The notes under the pieces are model-generated. The model saw only the letters and a program-made list of their open reading frames with translations, was not told the origin of the DNA and searched no databases. Below, piece by piece: positions 43,586-52,501 of a stretch of 64,000 nucleotides of DNA. The translations under genes were made by a program, and so were the position numbers. The stretch is from NCBI GenBank assembly GCA_035263865.1, contig DATFQX010000305.1, forward strand, positions 30,125-94,124, written 5' to 3'. Positions within the stretch are counted from its first letter, which is position 1, and the number at the start of each line of letters is the position of its first letter. Source of the DNA: VAZQ01 sp035263865. Lineage in GTDB: Bacteria; Pseudomonadota; Alphaproteobacteria; Rhizobiales; Xanthobacteraceae.

Positions 43586-44719
43586 ATGCGCATTGCCGTA
43601 GCGCGAGAGATCGACGCGACCGAAAACCGGGTCGCCGCCACGCCGGAAACAGTCAAGAAGATGAAAGCACTCGGCGCCGATGTCGCCGTCGAGCCGAACG
43701 CCGGAACGAAATCCGGCATTCCCGATGCCGAATTTGCCGCAGCCGGCGCAATCGTGACGAACGAGCCCATCAAGGATGCCGACGTAGTGCTCAAGGTGCG
43801 CCGGCCGGCCGCATCCGAGCTGACCCGCTACAAGAAGGGCGCGCTCGTGATTGCGATGATGGATCCTTATGGCGAGGACGCCGCGCTCAAGGCGATGGCC
43901 GATGCCGGAATCATCGCATTCGCGATGGAGCTGTTGCCGCGCATTACCCGCGCGCAGGTCATGGACGTGCTTTCAAGCCAAGCCAATCTTGCCGGCTACC
44001 GCGCGGTGATCGACGCCGCGGCCGAATACGGTCGCGCATTGCCGATGATGATGACGGCGGCTGGCACCGTGCCCGCGGCCAAGGTCTTCGTCATGGGTGC
44101 AGGTGTTGCCGGCCTGCAGGCGATCGCGACTGCGCGCCGACTGGGCGCCATCGTCACCGCGACCGACGTGCGGCCCGCAGCGAAGGAACAGGTGGAGAGC
44201 CTCGGCGCCAAGTTCATCGCGGTTGAAGATGAGGAATTCAAGCAGGCCGAGACCGCGGGCGGCTATGCCAAAGAGATGTCGAAAGAGTATCAGGCTAAGC
44301 AGGCTGCGCTGGTCTCCGAGCACATCAAGAAGCAGGATATCGTGATCACGACGGCGCTGATCCCTGGCCGGTTGGCGCCGCGGCTGATTTCCAGGGACAT
44401 GGTCGCCGCCATGCGGCCGGGGTCGGTGATCGTCGATCTCGCGGTGGAGCGCGGCGGCAACTGCGAGCTCGCCAGGGCCGGCGAAGTCGTGGAAAGCGGG
44501 GGCGTGAAGATCATCGGCCACCCCAACGTGCCGAGCCGCATCGCCGCGTCCGCGTCGAGCCTTTACGCCAGGAATCTTTTCGCCTTCCTGGAGATCCTGG
44601 TGGACAAGAACGCGAGAGCGTTGGCGATCAATTGGGATGACGAGATCATCAAAGCGACGGCGCTCACTCGCGACGGGGCGGTCGTTCATCCAGGCTTTGC
44701 ACCCAAGAGTGCAGCGTGA
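43586..44719 (+). CDS. pntAA: NAD(P) transhydrogenase subunit alpha part 1
   Basis: 377-residue NAD(H)-binding domain I protein of proton-translocating transhydrogenase. N-terminus MRIAVAREIDATENRVAATPETV, NAD-binding fold VFVMGAGVAGLQAIATARRLGA and the mobile-loop region QAALVSEHIKKQDIVITTALIPGRLAPRLISRDMV are visible. In split-gene bacteria it pairs with pntAB and pntB. First gene of the pnt operon after the oxidase subunit gene; GAGGAGGCGGGTGA gives a good ribosome site. Confidence 0.96.
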   Translation: MRIAVAREIDATENRVAATPETVKKMKALGADVAVEPNAGTKSGIPDAEFAAAGAIVTNEPIKDADVVLKVRRPAASELTRYKKGALVIAMMDPYGEDAALKAMADAGIIAFAMELLPRITRAQVMDVLSSQANLAGYRAVIDAAAEYGRALPMMMTAAGTVPAAKVFVMGAGVAGLQAIATARRLGAIVTATDVRPAAKEQVESLGAKFIAVEDEEFKQAETAGGYAKEMSKEYQAKQAALVSEHIKKQDIVITTALIPGRLAPRLISRDMVAAMRPGSVIVDLAVERGGNCELARAGEVVESGGVKIIGHPNVPSRIAASASSLYARNLFAFLEILVDKNARALAINWDDEIIKATALTRDGAVVHPGFAPKSAA

Positions 44720-44799
44720 CGCCACGCTGCCAAAAATGCGTAAAGGGAGTCGGCGCATCACGCCCTTGAGCTGCGAAGCGTTCGAGCAAGGAGATTGCA

Positions 44800-45237
44800 A
44801 TGCTGATCATTTCAACTGGCGTCGTCGCAGCGGTTGATGCGTCTCGAGACGCGGCGCGCGACCTCACGTTTGCCCAGCTCGACATCATCGCCGCGGCCTC
44901 CGGCGGAGCCCTGCACGCTGCCAGCGGCGGGACCGTCGATCCATTCATGTTCCGCTTCTCGATCTTCGTGCTCGCAATCTTCGTCGGCTATTACGTCGTG
45001 TGGTCGGTGACACCGGCATTGCACACGCCGTTGATGTCGGTGACGAACGCGATTTCGTCGGTCATCATCGTGGGTGCGTTGCTCGCCGTAGGCGTCGCCC
45101 TCGTAGCCAATGACGCGGGCCCGATCTGGGCGCGCGTTCTTGGCTTCATCGCGCTCACATTCGCGTCGGTCAACATCTTCGGCGGGTTTTTGGTCACGCA
45201 ACGCATGCTCGGCATGTACCAGAAGAAAAAGAAGTGA
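44800..45237 (+). CDS. pntAB: NAD(P) transhydrogenase subunit alpha part 2
   Basis: 145-residue membrane subunit with three to four helices: PFMFRFSIFVLAIFVGYYVVWSVTPALHTPLMSVTNAISSV and the VNIFGGFLVTQRMLGMY end are diagnostic of the domain II part of PntA. The N-terminal 45 residues are longer than in the shortest homologues. It overlaps nothing, 80 bases after pntAA and 18 before pntB. GGAG precedes ATG 44800. Confidence 0.95.
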   Translation: MLIISTGVVAAVDASRDAARDLTFAQLDIIAAASGGALHAASGGTVDPFMFRFSIFVLAIFVGYYVVWSVTPALHTPLMSVTNAISSVIIVGALLAVGVALVANDAGPIWARVLGFIALTFASVNIFGGFLVTQRMLGMYQKKKK

Positions 45238-45255
45238 CCGGGCCGGAGTTACCAA

Positions 45256-46650
45256 ATGTCCGCTGATCTCGTCGCGCTGCTTTATCTCCTCGCCGGCGTT
45301 CTTTTCATTCTAGCGCTGCGCGGGCTGTCCAGCCCCGAGACCAGCCGGCACGGCAACCTATTCGGCATGGTCGGCATGGCGATTGCGATCGTCACGACGC
45401 TCGCGTCCCATCCTCCCGCGGGCCTCGGCGCCTGGGGGCTTGTCGCGCTTGGACTCACAATCGGCGGCAGCACCGGTGCGGTGGTCGCGCGCCGTGTGCC
45501 CATGACCGCCATGCCGGAATTGGTAGCAGCGTTCCATTCCTTGGTCGGGATGGCGGCGGTGCTGGTGGCGGCAGGGGCGCTCTATGCGCCGGCCGCGTTC
45601 GACATCGGCACCGTCGGCGCGATCCATACATCGAGCCTCATCGAAATGTCGCTCGGCGTCGCAATCGGTGCCGTGACGTTCACGGGTTCGGTGATTGCCT
45701 TCCTGAAATTGTCGGGCCGCATGAGCGGCGCGCCCATTATCCTTCCCGCGCGCCATGCCATCAACATCGCACTGGCGCTCGCCATCGTGGCGCTGATTGC
45801 CTTTTTCGCGCACGCGGAGAGCCATGTCGCTTTCTGGCTGCTGGCCTTCGCCGCCTTCGCTTTCGGTGCGCTCATCATCATCCCGATCGGCGGCGCCGAC
45901 ATGCCGGTAGTGATCTCGATGCTCAATTCCTATTCCGGCTGGGCCGCCGCCGGCATCGGTTTCACGCTCGGCAATTCTGCGCTCATCATCATCGGCGCCC
46001 TCGTCGGCTCGTCGGGCGCGATCCTGTCCTACATCATGTGCAAAGCCATGAACCGCAGCTTCATCTCCGTCATTCTGGGCGGCTTCGGCGGCGAGGTCGC
46101 GGAACCCGCGGCGGGAAAGGAGCAGCGGCCGGTGAAACAGGGCTCTGCCGAGGATGCGGCCTTCGTGCTCAAGAATGCCGGCAAGGTGATCATCGTGCCG
46201 GGCTACGGAATGGCTGTGGCGCAGGCGCAGCACGCGTTGCGCGAGATGGCCGACCGCCTCAAGCATGAGGGCGTCGAGATCAGATACGCCATCCATCCCG
46301 TTGCCGGCCGCATGCCGGGTCACATGAATGTGCTGCTGGCCGAAGCGAATGTCCCCTACGATGAAGTGTTCGAGCTCGAAGACATCAATTCGGAATTCGC
46401 CCAGGCGGACGTAGCCTTTGTAATCGGGGCGAACGACGTGACCAATCCGGCGGCGAAGGAGGATCCCTCCTCGCCGATTTATGGCATGCCGGTATTGGAA
46501 GTGTGGAAGGCGGGCACCGTGATGTTTTCCAAGCGCTCGCTGTCGTCCGGTTACGCCGGCATCGACAACACGCTGTTCTATCGCGACAACACCATGATGC
46601 TGTTCGGCGACGCCAAGAAAATGACGGAAGAGATCGTCAAATCGCTATAA
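45256..46650 (+). CDS. pntB: NAD(P) transhydrogenase subunit beta
   Basis: 464 residues: about eight to nine membrane helices (proton channel) followed by the NADP-binding domain III (KVIIVPGYGMAVAQAQHALREMADRLKHEGVEIRYAIHPVAGRMPGHMNVLLAEANVPYD). Motif GANDVTNPAA is the nucleotide-contact loop and the C-terminus FYRDNTMMLFGDAKKMTEEIV is family-typical. The complex uses the proton gradient to make NADPH from NADH. The gene ends three bases before the convergent GST pseudogene. Confidence 0.96.
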   Translation: MSADLVALLYLLAGVLFILALRGLSSPETSRHGNLFGMVGMAIAIVTTLASHPPAGLGAWGLVALGLTIGGSTGAVVARRVPMTAMPELVAAFHSLVGMAAVLVAAGALYAPAAFDIGTVGAIHTSSLIEMSLGVAIGAVTFTGSVIAFLKLSGRMSGAPIILPARHAINIALALAIVALIAFFAHAESHVAFWLLAFAAFAFGALIIIPIGGADMPVVISMLNSYSGWAAAGIGFTLGNSALIIIGALVGSSGAILSYIMCKAMNRSFISVILGGFGGEVAEPAAGKEQRPVKQGSAEDAAFVLKNAGKVIIVPGYGMAVAQAQHALREMADRLKHEGVEIRYAIHPVAGRMPGHMNVLLAEANVPYDEVFELEDINSEFAQADVAFVIGANDVTNPAAKEDPSSPIYGMPVLEVWKAGTVMFSKRSLSSGYAGIDNTLFYRDNTMMLFGDAKKMTEEIVKSL

Positions 46651-46653
46651 GCC

Positions 46654-47301
46654 TTAATAAGCCAATCGGCCGCGCAGCTCCTCGAATGGCACCATCACAT
46701 GGCTGCGATAAGCAGGGCGGGCTCGCAGCGCGCCGTACCAGCGCTCAACGTTTGGCACGTCGGGCCGCGCGATGTCGATGTTGAAATATCGATTCAGGGT
46801 AGTCCCGATCGGAATGTCTGCAAGCGAGAGATGTTGGCCGAGCAGAAACTAGCGGTCGCCCAGAATCGAGTCGAGCAATCAAAAATGCTGCCCGCAGCGC
46901 CGGACCTTTGCGTCGACCGCGGCCATGTTTCGCTCAGAGGCGGGAGTGCGGTAGTAACCCCAGAAGACGCCGATGAGGAAATCCGGCTGGAGCGTGGTCT
47001 GTGACCAGTCCATCCAGCGGTCGGACAGAGAGCGGTGAGCGGCGTCGTCGCTCCAGAACGTGCCGCGCCCATAACAGGCTGCAAGATAGCGAAGGATCGG
47101 TTGCGATTCTCAAACAATCGTGCCCTCGTCATCGATGACCGGAACACGGCCGTGTGGGTTCATCGCGCGGAATTCCGGGGTATCGAGGCCGCCGTGAGAT
47201 CCGCCTTGTTCTATATGTCTATGGGCGAGACCCAGCTCCGCGACAAGCCACATCACTTTCTGCACGTTGAAGGAACTTTTGCGGCCATAGACGGTAAGCA
47301 T
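46654..47301 (-). pseudogene. glutathione S-transferase pseudogene with three stop codons
   Basis: One continuous minus-strand frame of 215 codons reads as a full GST: MLTVYGRKSSFNVQKVMWLV, then RVPVIDDEGTIV, ESQPILRYLAACYG, DRWMDWSQTTLQPDFLIGVF, LADIPIGTTLNRYFNID and NVERWYGALRARPAYRSHV. It is interrupted in frame by TGA at 47110-47112 (position usually Trp in VWES), TGA at 46879-46881 and TAG at 46849-46851. There is no frameshift, so these look like point mutations. The first stop leaves only a 63-residue N-terminal piece. It is downstream of cbpM on the same strand. Confidence 0.85.
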
Positions 47302-47349
47302 ACCGAGCCAGCCTTTACTGCGCAGACTGGACGCAAAGACGCAAAGCCC

Positions 47350-47643
47350 TCATCTTTGATCTGCCTGGCTTGCATCGCCGCGCATTCCCTCGAGCAGGCC
47401 CTGAAGACTGCGCCGCAAGCCGTGCATCTGATCGATCAGGTGCAAGATGACGGAGATGCCTTCATCATTGACACCGAAGTCCTCGCGCAGGTCGCGAATG
47501 AGTTGCGCGCGCGCCAGATCGATGTCGGAGAACATCAGCTCCGGCTCGGTCTGCGGCGGCACGAGCCAACCGTCTGCGATCCAGGCCTCCAACACATGGT
47601 ATTCAACGCGGGTCCGAATCAGAAATTCCTGGGCCGAGATCAT
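47350..47643 (-). CDS. cbpM: CbpM-like chaperone modulator
   Basis: 97-residue MerR-HTH-like protein (EYHVLEAWIADGWLVPP, LARAQLIRDLREDFGVNDEGISVILHLIDQMHGLRR) that in E. coli binds the J-domain of CbpA and blocks its DnaK-stimulating and DNA-binding functions. Its ATG at 47643 directly abuts the cbpA stop (TGAATG), so the two are translationally linked as expected for antagonist and target. Confidence 0.82.
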   Translation of the reverse strand: MISAQEFLIRTRVEYHVLEAWIADGWLVPPQTEPELMFSDIDLARAQLIRDLREDFGVNDEGISVILHLIDQMHGLRRSLQGLLEGMRGDASQADQR

Positions 47644-48555
47644 TCAAACCTCCAGATGCCGGCGAGGATTTTGGTTTTGTCCCGCTGGCCAGCGCCGTGC
47701 GAATTCCTCGAGCTCCGAATCGACCTGCTGCGGCAGCACGATCTTCAGCGTCACGTATTCGTCCCCGTGACTCTTATCGCTGCGCCGCGCGCCCTTGCCC
47801 CTGAGTCTCAGTACGGTCCCGGTGTTCGCGCCTTTGGGGACGGTCATGCGTACCGGGCCCGTGGGTGTGGGAACATCAAGCTTTGCTCCGAGCACCGCTT
47901 CGGGCAGGCTAATCGGCAACTCGAGGTGGATATCGTCGCCCTTTCGGGCGAAGAACTTGTGCGGCTCTACCTCGATCTCAACCAGCGCGTCCCCGGGCGG
48001 TCCGCCGCCGAGTCCCACTCCGCCCTTCCCGCGTAGCCTTAGAACCTGCTTGTCGCGCGTGCCGGCGGGGATGACCACATCGAGCGTGCCGCCATCAGGC
48101 AGCGTGATGCGTTTGGTTGCGCCGTTCAATGCCTCGAGGAATTCGACCGGCAGCCGATAAAGCGCGTCCTGGCCGCGCAGCCGAATGCGCGTCTCGCCGC
48201 CTCTCCCGAATATATTCCTGAGGATGTCCCCCGACTCCATGAAATCGGCGAAGCCGCCCTCGGTGCTGTAACTGTGTTGCTCGGCGCCGGGGCCATGGAA
48301 GTCGCGATAATAGCGCTCCCGCGGCCGCTCTTGTCCGGCGGCGTCGATCTCCCCCCGATCGAAGCGCGCACGCTTCTCGGCATCTCCCAACAGATCATAG
48401 GCTGCAGCGACCTGTTTGAACTTTTCCTCCGCTTGCCGATCGCCGGGATTGAGGTCGGGGTGCAGTTTTTTTGCCAGCTCACGATAAGTCTTGCGGATCT
48501 CGTCCTGCGTTGCCTCCCGCTTAACGCCCAGGACAGCGTAGGGGTCCTCGCTCAC
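47644..48555 (-). CDS. cbpA: CbpA-like DnaJ-family co-chaperone
   Basis: 303 residues starting at GTG 48555 with AGGAG seven bases upstream. An N-terminal J-domain (PYAVLGVKREATQDEIRKTYRELAKKLHPDLNPGD with the HPD triad), a short Gly-poor linker, then two C-terminal beta domains (LPDGGTLDVVIPAGTRDKQVLRLRGKG; LGAKLDVPTPTGPVRMTVPKGAN). No zinc-finger Cys repeats, as for CbpA. It recruits DnaK. Divergent from ald across 180 bases. Confidence 0.93.
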   Translation of the reverse strand: MSEDPYAVLGVKREATQDEIRKTYRELAKKLHPDLNPGDRQAEEKFKQVAAAYDLLGDAEKRARFDRGEIDAAGQERPRERYYRDFHGPGAEQHSYSTEGGFADFMESGDILRNIFGRGGETRIRLRGQDALYRLPVEFLEALNGATKRITLPDGGTLDVVIPAGTRDKQVLRLRGKGGVGLGGGPPGDALVEIEVEPHKFFARKGDDIHLELPISLPEAVLGAKLDVPTPTGPVRMTVPKGANTGTVLRLRGKGARRSDKSHGDEYVTLKIVLPQQVDSELEEFARRWPAGQNQNPRRHLEV

Positions 48556-48735
48556 GTCACGCTCCTCGCTTGACCGACGTTAGGGAACGCGAGCCGATGC
48601 CGGAAATCAAGGAGCGCCGAGGCGCGGCGACAGCGCGCCGCGAATGACCGGTAGTGGTATCAGGGCCTCTCGATACGTAGAATTTGAGACCTCGACCTCC
48701 GACTTGCCGGAGCACGACCGCGGCTGACATTCGGA

Positions 48736-49863
48736 ATGGCAAAAATGTTCGTTGGCGTGCCGAAGGAAATCAAGGATAGCGAATATCGCGTCGGTCTGGT
48801 GCCGTCGGCGGTGCGCGAACTGACCAGGAGCAGTCACCGCGTCCTGGTCGAAGCGAACGCCGGATTGGGAGCCGGCCTCACCGATGCCAATTATCGCTCG
48901 GTGGGCGCCGAAATCGTGCCGGATGCCGACCAGATCTATGCCCGCAGCGAGCTGATCGTGAAGGTCAAGGAGCCGCTGGCATCTGAGCGCAAGAAGCTCA
49001 GAGCCGGGCAGGTGCTTTTCACCTATCTGCATCTGGCAGCCGACCCGCAACAAACCGCCGACCTCATGGGATCCGGCGTCATTGCCATCGCCTACGAGAC
49101 CGTTACCTCCGCGCAGGGCACGCTGCCGCTGCTCACGCCAATGTCGGAGGTCGCCGGTCGCATGGCACCACACGTCGGCGCGCGTTGCCTTGAGAAGGAG
49201 AACGGCGGCCGCGGCGTGCTGCTCGGCGGCGTTCCTGGTGTTCCGCCGGCGGACGTTGCAATCCTCGGCGCGGGCGTCGCGGGCAGTCACGCCGCTCTGA
49301 TCAGCGCGGGAATGGGCGCGACGGTGACCGTCATCGATCGCAACCCGGACGTGCTGCGGCGCGTCGCGACCCAACTTGGCGCCCGGGTGCGCACCGTCTT
49401 CTCCACCAGCGACGCCATCGAGACGCTATGCCGCCGCGCGGATCTGGTGATCGCCTCGGTCCTCATCCCTGGCGCCGCGGCACCGAAATTGATCACCGCC
49501 GAGACGGTGAAAGCCATGAAGCCCGGCTCCGTCATCGTCGACATCGCCATCGACCAAGGCGGCTGTTCGGAGACGTCGCGGCCGACGACGCACTCAGCGC
49601 CGACTTACATCCTTCACGACGTCGTGCACTACTGCGTGACCAACATGCCGGGCGCGGTCGCGCGAACGTCGACTTTCGCGCTCAACAACGTGACGCTGCC
49701 GTTCGTGCTGGCACTCGCGGGCAAAGGCTACCGACGGGCACTCGGTGAAGATGAGTATCTGCGCAACGGGCTCAACGTGTACGAAGGGATGGTTACCCAT
49801 CGGGCCGTTGCCGAAGCGCTAAAGTTGAAGTTTACGCCGCCACAGGCCGCGCTGCGCCTCTGA
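48736..49863 (+). CDS. ald: alanine dehydrogenase
   Basis: NAD-dependent oxidative deamination of L-alanine to pyruvate and ammonia (or reverse). Typical opening is MFVGVPKEIKDSEYRVGLVP at ATG 48745; the ATG at 48736 adds MAK and has poorer ribosome-site spacing. Substrate-binding and NAD-binding regions follow: GRMAPHVGARCLEKENGGRGVLLGGVPGVPPADVAILGAGVAGSHAALISAGMGATVTVIDRN, then PGSVIVDIAIDQGGCSETS and HSAPTY. Length (372-375) is normal. Confidence 0.95.
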   Translation: MAKMFVGVPKEIKDSEYRVGLVPSAVRELTRSSHRVLVEANAGLGAGLTDANYRSVGAEIVPDADQIYARSELIVKVKEPLASERKKLRAGQVLFTYLHLAADPQQTADLMGSGVIAIAYETVTSAQGTLPLLTPMSEVAGRMAPHVGARCLEKENGGRGVLLGGVPGVPPADVAILGAGVAGSHAALISAGMGATVTVIDRNPDVLRRVATQLGARVRTVFSTSDAIETLCRRADLVIASVLIPGAAAPKLITAETVKAMKPGSVIVDIAIDQGGCSETSRPTTHSAPTYILHDVVHYCVTNMPGAVARTSTFALNNVTLPFVLALAGKGYRRALGEDEYLRNGLNVYEGMVTHRAVAEALKLKFTPPQAALRL

Positions 49864-49963
49864 TTCCGACGCGTCACGACGCGAGCGCGCCCGAGTTCGC
49901 TCCGATAAATGGGTCTGAGGAGGTTTGACAAACATGTGTAAAGCCGCCGTGCTATGAGAAGGA

Positions 49964-50758
49964 ATGAGCACTCTCAAGTGGTTCATGCTCTACGCGATCC
50001 TCGGATATGGTGCCCTCGTGGCGCTGCTCTATTTCACCCAGCGCGCGATCCAGTACTTTCCCGAGCGCTTTCGGACCGCCCCTGCCGCCGCGGGTCTGCC
50101 GCAGGCGCAAGAGGTGCTGCTCGAGACCAGCGACGGCGAGCGCGTGATCGCCTGGCACGTGCCGCCGCGCGGGAACAAGCCCGTGGTGCTCTATTTCCAC
50201 GGCAATGGCGGTTCGCTGCGAATGCGCGTGGATCGCTTCCGTGACCTCACCGAGGACGGCACCGGGCTGGTCGCGCTGAGCTATCGCGGCTATGGCGGCT
50301 CGAGCGGGGCGCCCACCGAAGCGGGCCTCGTGAGCGACGCGTTGGCGGCCTATGCGTTCACAACTGCACGCTACCCAGCCGAGCGCATCGTGCTCTGGGG
50401 CGAATCGCTCGGCTCCGGAGTTGCGGTCGCGCTCGCCTCGCAAATGCCGGTCGCGTACGTGATCCTGCAGTCTCCTTTTACCTCGGCCGCCGACGTCGGC
50501 GGGCACAGATATTGGTTCGTGCCGGTGCGGTTGTTGATGAAAGATCAGTTCCGCTCGGATCTGCGCGTCGGCAAGATCACGGCGCCAGTGCTGATATTGC
50601 ACGGCGATCGCGACGACGTTGTGCCGATCGCGTTGGCGGAGCGGCTCTATGCATTGATCAACGCACCGAAGCGATTCGTGCGGTTTGCCGGGATCGGGCA
50701 CGAGGACTTAGGCGTGCAGGCCGTCGAGGCGGCAAAACAGTTCATCGGCGAGCGGTGA
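49964..50758 (+). CDS. alpha/beta hydrolase, BEM46-like
   Basis: 264 residues with an N-terminal membrane anchor (WFMLYAILGYGALVALLYFTQ) and FPERFRTAPAAAGLPQAQEV. Block VVLYFHGNGGSLRMRVDRF, nucleophile elbow LWGESLGSGVAVALA (GXSXG), acid in LHGDRDDVVPI and His in AGIGHEDLG complete the catalytic triad. The layout matches the BEM46/ABHD13-like hydrolases; substrate unknown. Immediately after, the DedA gene lies on the same strand with a 188-base gap. Confidence 0.87.
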   Translation: MSTLKWFMLYAILGYGALVALLYFTQRAIQYFPERFRTAPAAAGLPQAQEVLLETSDGERVIAWHVPPRGNKPVVLYFHGNGGSLRMRVDRFRDLTEDGTGLVALSYRGYGGSSGAPTEAGLVSDALAAYAFTTARYPAERIVLWGESLGSGVAVALASQMPVAYVILQSPFTSAADVGGHRYWFVPVRLLMKDQFRSDLRVGKITAPVLILHGDRDDVVPIALAERLYALINAPKRFVRFAGIGHEDLGVQAVEAAKQFIGER

Positions 50759-50946
50759 CGCACGATGCCGTCTTCGTGGGTATGATGACACTCGTTCGCT
50801 GGGTGGTCTTGTGGCCCGCCGGCCACACACGCGAAAATTCGCAGTCTGTTTCGACCTTAGCGGTGCATGGGCGCGTGCGCCTAACCAAAAGACATCCTAG
50901 GATCGATTGGGGAGAGGCGTGTCCGCGCCGGTCGCGGAGATACGAA

Positions 50947-51576
50947 ATGGCCGAGTACGTATCCATCTACGGCATCTGGGTCGTTGCGGCATTCATCGCG
51001 CTCGAAAGCGTGGGGATTCCGCTGCCTGCCGAGGCCGCTTTGATCGCGGCCGGATTTTTTGCCGCCAGGACTCCTGGGCTCGATATTTGGTCATTGATCA
51101 CCGCGGGAATCGTTGCAGCTATCGTTGGCGAGATCGTCGGCTTTTGGGTCGGCAGACGATTCGGTCATCAGCTGTTGGTGCGATATGGCACGCGCCTTGG
51201 ACTGACCGAAGGCCGGATCAGGATCGGCCAATGGCTCTTTGTGCGATACGGCGGCAGGTTCGTGTTTATTGCTCGATTTTTGCCGTTTCTGCGCAACATC
51301 GCGGCCGTGCTTGCCGGTACGAATGCCATGACGCAGCGGAGTTTCTATTTCGCCAGCGCGACGGCGGCCGCGGCCTGGATCATATGTTACGGTCTTGCTG
51401 CCTATAGCTTCGGCGAGGCATTCGCGCATGTGGCTTCACCGGCGGCAATCTGCTTGGGCCTCGCCGCGGCGCTGATTGTGCTCGCCGCGCCGGCGCTGAT
51501 GCTGCGATACGAGAAGCGCCTCCTGGCAAAGGCCGAGTATGGATTGTCGACCCAGCTGCGATCTTCTGCGGCGTGA
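50947..51576 (+). CDS. DedA/SNARE-associated family membrane protein
   Basis: 209-residue polytopic protein. FIALESVGIPLPAEAALIAAGFFAA, GEIVGFWVGRRFGHQLL and RFVFIARFLPFLRNIAAVLAGTNAMTQRSFYFASATAAAAWIICYG are the DedA signature blocks, with the re-entrant loops and the conserved Glu and Arg expected in family members that support lipid recycling/flipping. ATG 50947 follows a GAGATACGAA weak ribosome site. Confidence 0.9.
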   Translation: MAEYVSIYGIWVVAAFIALESVGIPLPAEAALIAAGFFAARTPGLDIWSLITAGIVAAIVGEIVGFWVGRRFGHQLLVRYGTRLGLTEGRIRIGQWLFVRYGGRFVFIARFLPFLRNIAAVLAGTNAMTQRSFYFASATAAAAWIICYGLAAYSFGEAFAHVASPAAICLGLAAALIVLAAPALMLRYEKRLLAKAEYGLSTQLRSSAA

Positions 51577-51609
51577 TGGCTTTCAATGGCCTGACTGCGC
51601 CGCGCGGCC

Positions 51610-51843
51610 TTACACTTGCAGATACCGCTGCGCGATGCTCGGGTCGGCCGCCAATGTTGCCGATGTGCCCGTCCACACCACCTGTCCCTTTTCGATGATG
51701 GCGTGCCGCTCGGCGAGCCTTACAAGCGCCTCGAAATGCTTGTCGACGATGAGAACGGCCTGGCCCTCCTCTTTCAAGCGCGCAAGCGTTGTCCAGATTT
51801 GTAGCCGCAGCAGTGGGGCTAAGCCCTCGGTAGCCTCGTTCTC
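51610..51843 (-). pseudogene. 3' fragment of a LivF-type ABC ATPase gene
   Basis: About 77 codons match the C-terminal quarter of a HAAT ATPase: NEATEGLAPLLRLQIWTTLARL, then LIVDKHFEALVRLAERHAIIEKGQVVWTGTSATLAADPSIAQRYLQV and a stop at 51610. Residues before NEATEG (up to 51906) do not resemble a Walker B or signature region, so the gene has lost its N-terminal three quarters. It differs from the intact LivF at 4267 (which has EPSMGLAP). Convergent with the DedA gene. Confidence 0.75.
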
Positions 51844-52000
51844 CGTTCGCAATTGCTGAGGAATTGGACGACTGGCTTGGGTCCGTCGGGCGCATGGCGA
51901 ACTCAACCTCGATCATCAGAATTTCTCGGGCCGGCCCAAAATTTCATGCGTTGCGCCTGTACGACCGGCGACCCATCAAGGGTCGCAAACGGAATGCCCC

Positions 52001-52366
52001 ATGCGTTCACTCCACCTTGCGGGCTGGCTGGCTGCTGGCGTCGTTATTTTTACTGCGACGCCAAATGCTGCTCAGCAGATATGCAAGCCTGCTTTGGCAG
52101 TGACGGAGGCTAGCATCTCCGAGGCGCGAAACCGGCAAAGAACATGGACTGGCGTTCTGAGCGTCGACGCATCGCCTTGTTCAAGCGTGTCGGGCGAATT
52201 CGAAATAGAGTTTACCCGCCGGAAGGAAAACGCGCCTGATTTACGGTTCGTCGAGCGGTTCACGTGGACATCAGCACAAACCAAGGTCTCGCTCGACATT
52301 TCGTGGGACGAGTGGGCGCAAGACTATCGCCTTAGTCGCATCGCGCCCTGTCCATGCCGTAAGTGA
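52001..52366 (+). CDS. small secreted hypothetical protein
   Basis: 121 residues with a signal peptide (LAGWLAAGVVIFTATPNAAQQ) and four Cys in the mature part (ICKPALAVTEASISEARN, SPCSSVSGEFEIEFTRR, CPCRK). The Cys spacing and FEIEFTRRKENAPDLRFVERFTW suggest a small disulfide-bonded beta domain. No recognised family; similar short exported proteins are frequent in Bradyrhizobium. Isolated between the ATPase remnant and the YbaK gene. Confidence 0.55.
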   Translation: MRSLHLAGWLAAGVVIFTATPNAAQQICKPALAVTEASISEARNRQRTWTGVLSVDASPCSSVSGEFEIEFTRRKENAPDLRFVERFTWTSAQTKVSLDISWDEWAQDYRLSRIAPCPCRK

Positions 52367-52501
52367 TGCCTGCGCGACATTTGCAACAACGATCTGCTGC
52401 GATAATAGATCGCAACCCGACGCGGTCGCCGTCATTCTTCGGTGCTTCTTGGCTCTCAGTCGCGGCCAACAATCGAGAGCGTCGACGCCGCCCAGCGAGG
52501 C

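Noticed and set aside
46654..47301. selenoprotein reading of the GST TGA codons
   Set aside because: One interruption is TAG, and neither TGA is followed by an obvious SECIS hairpin; the sites correspond to ordinary residues of GSTs.
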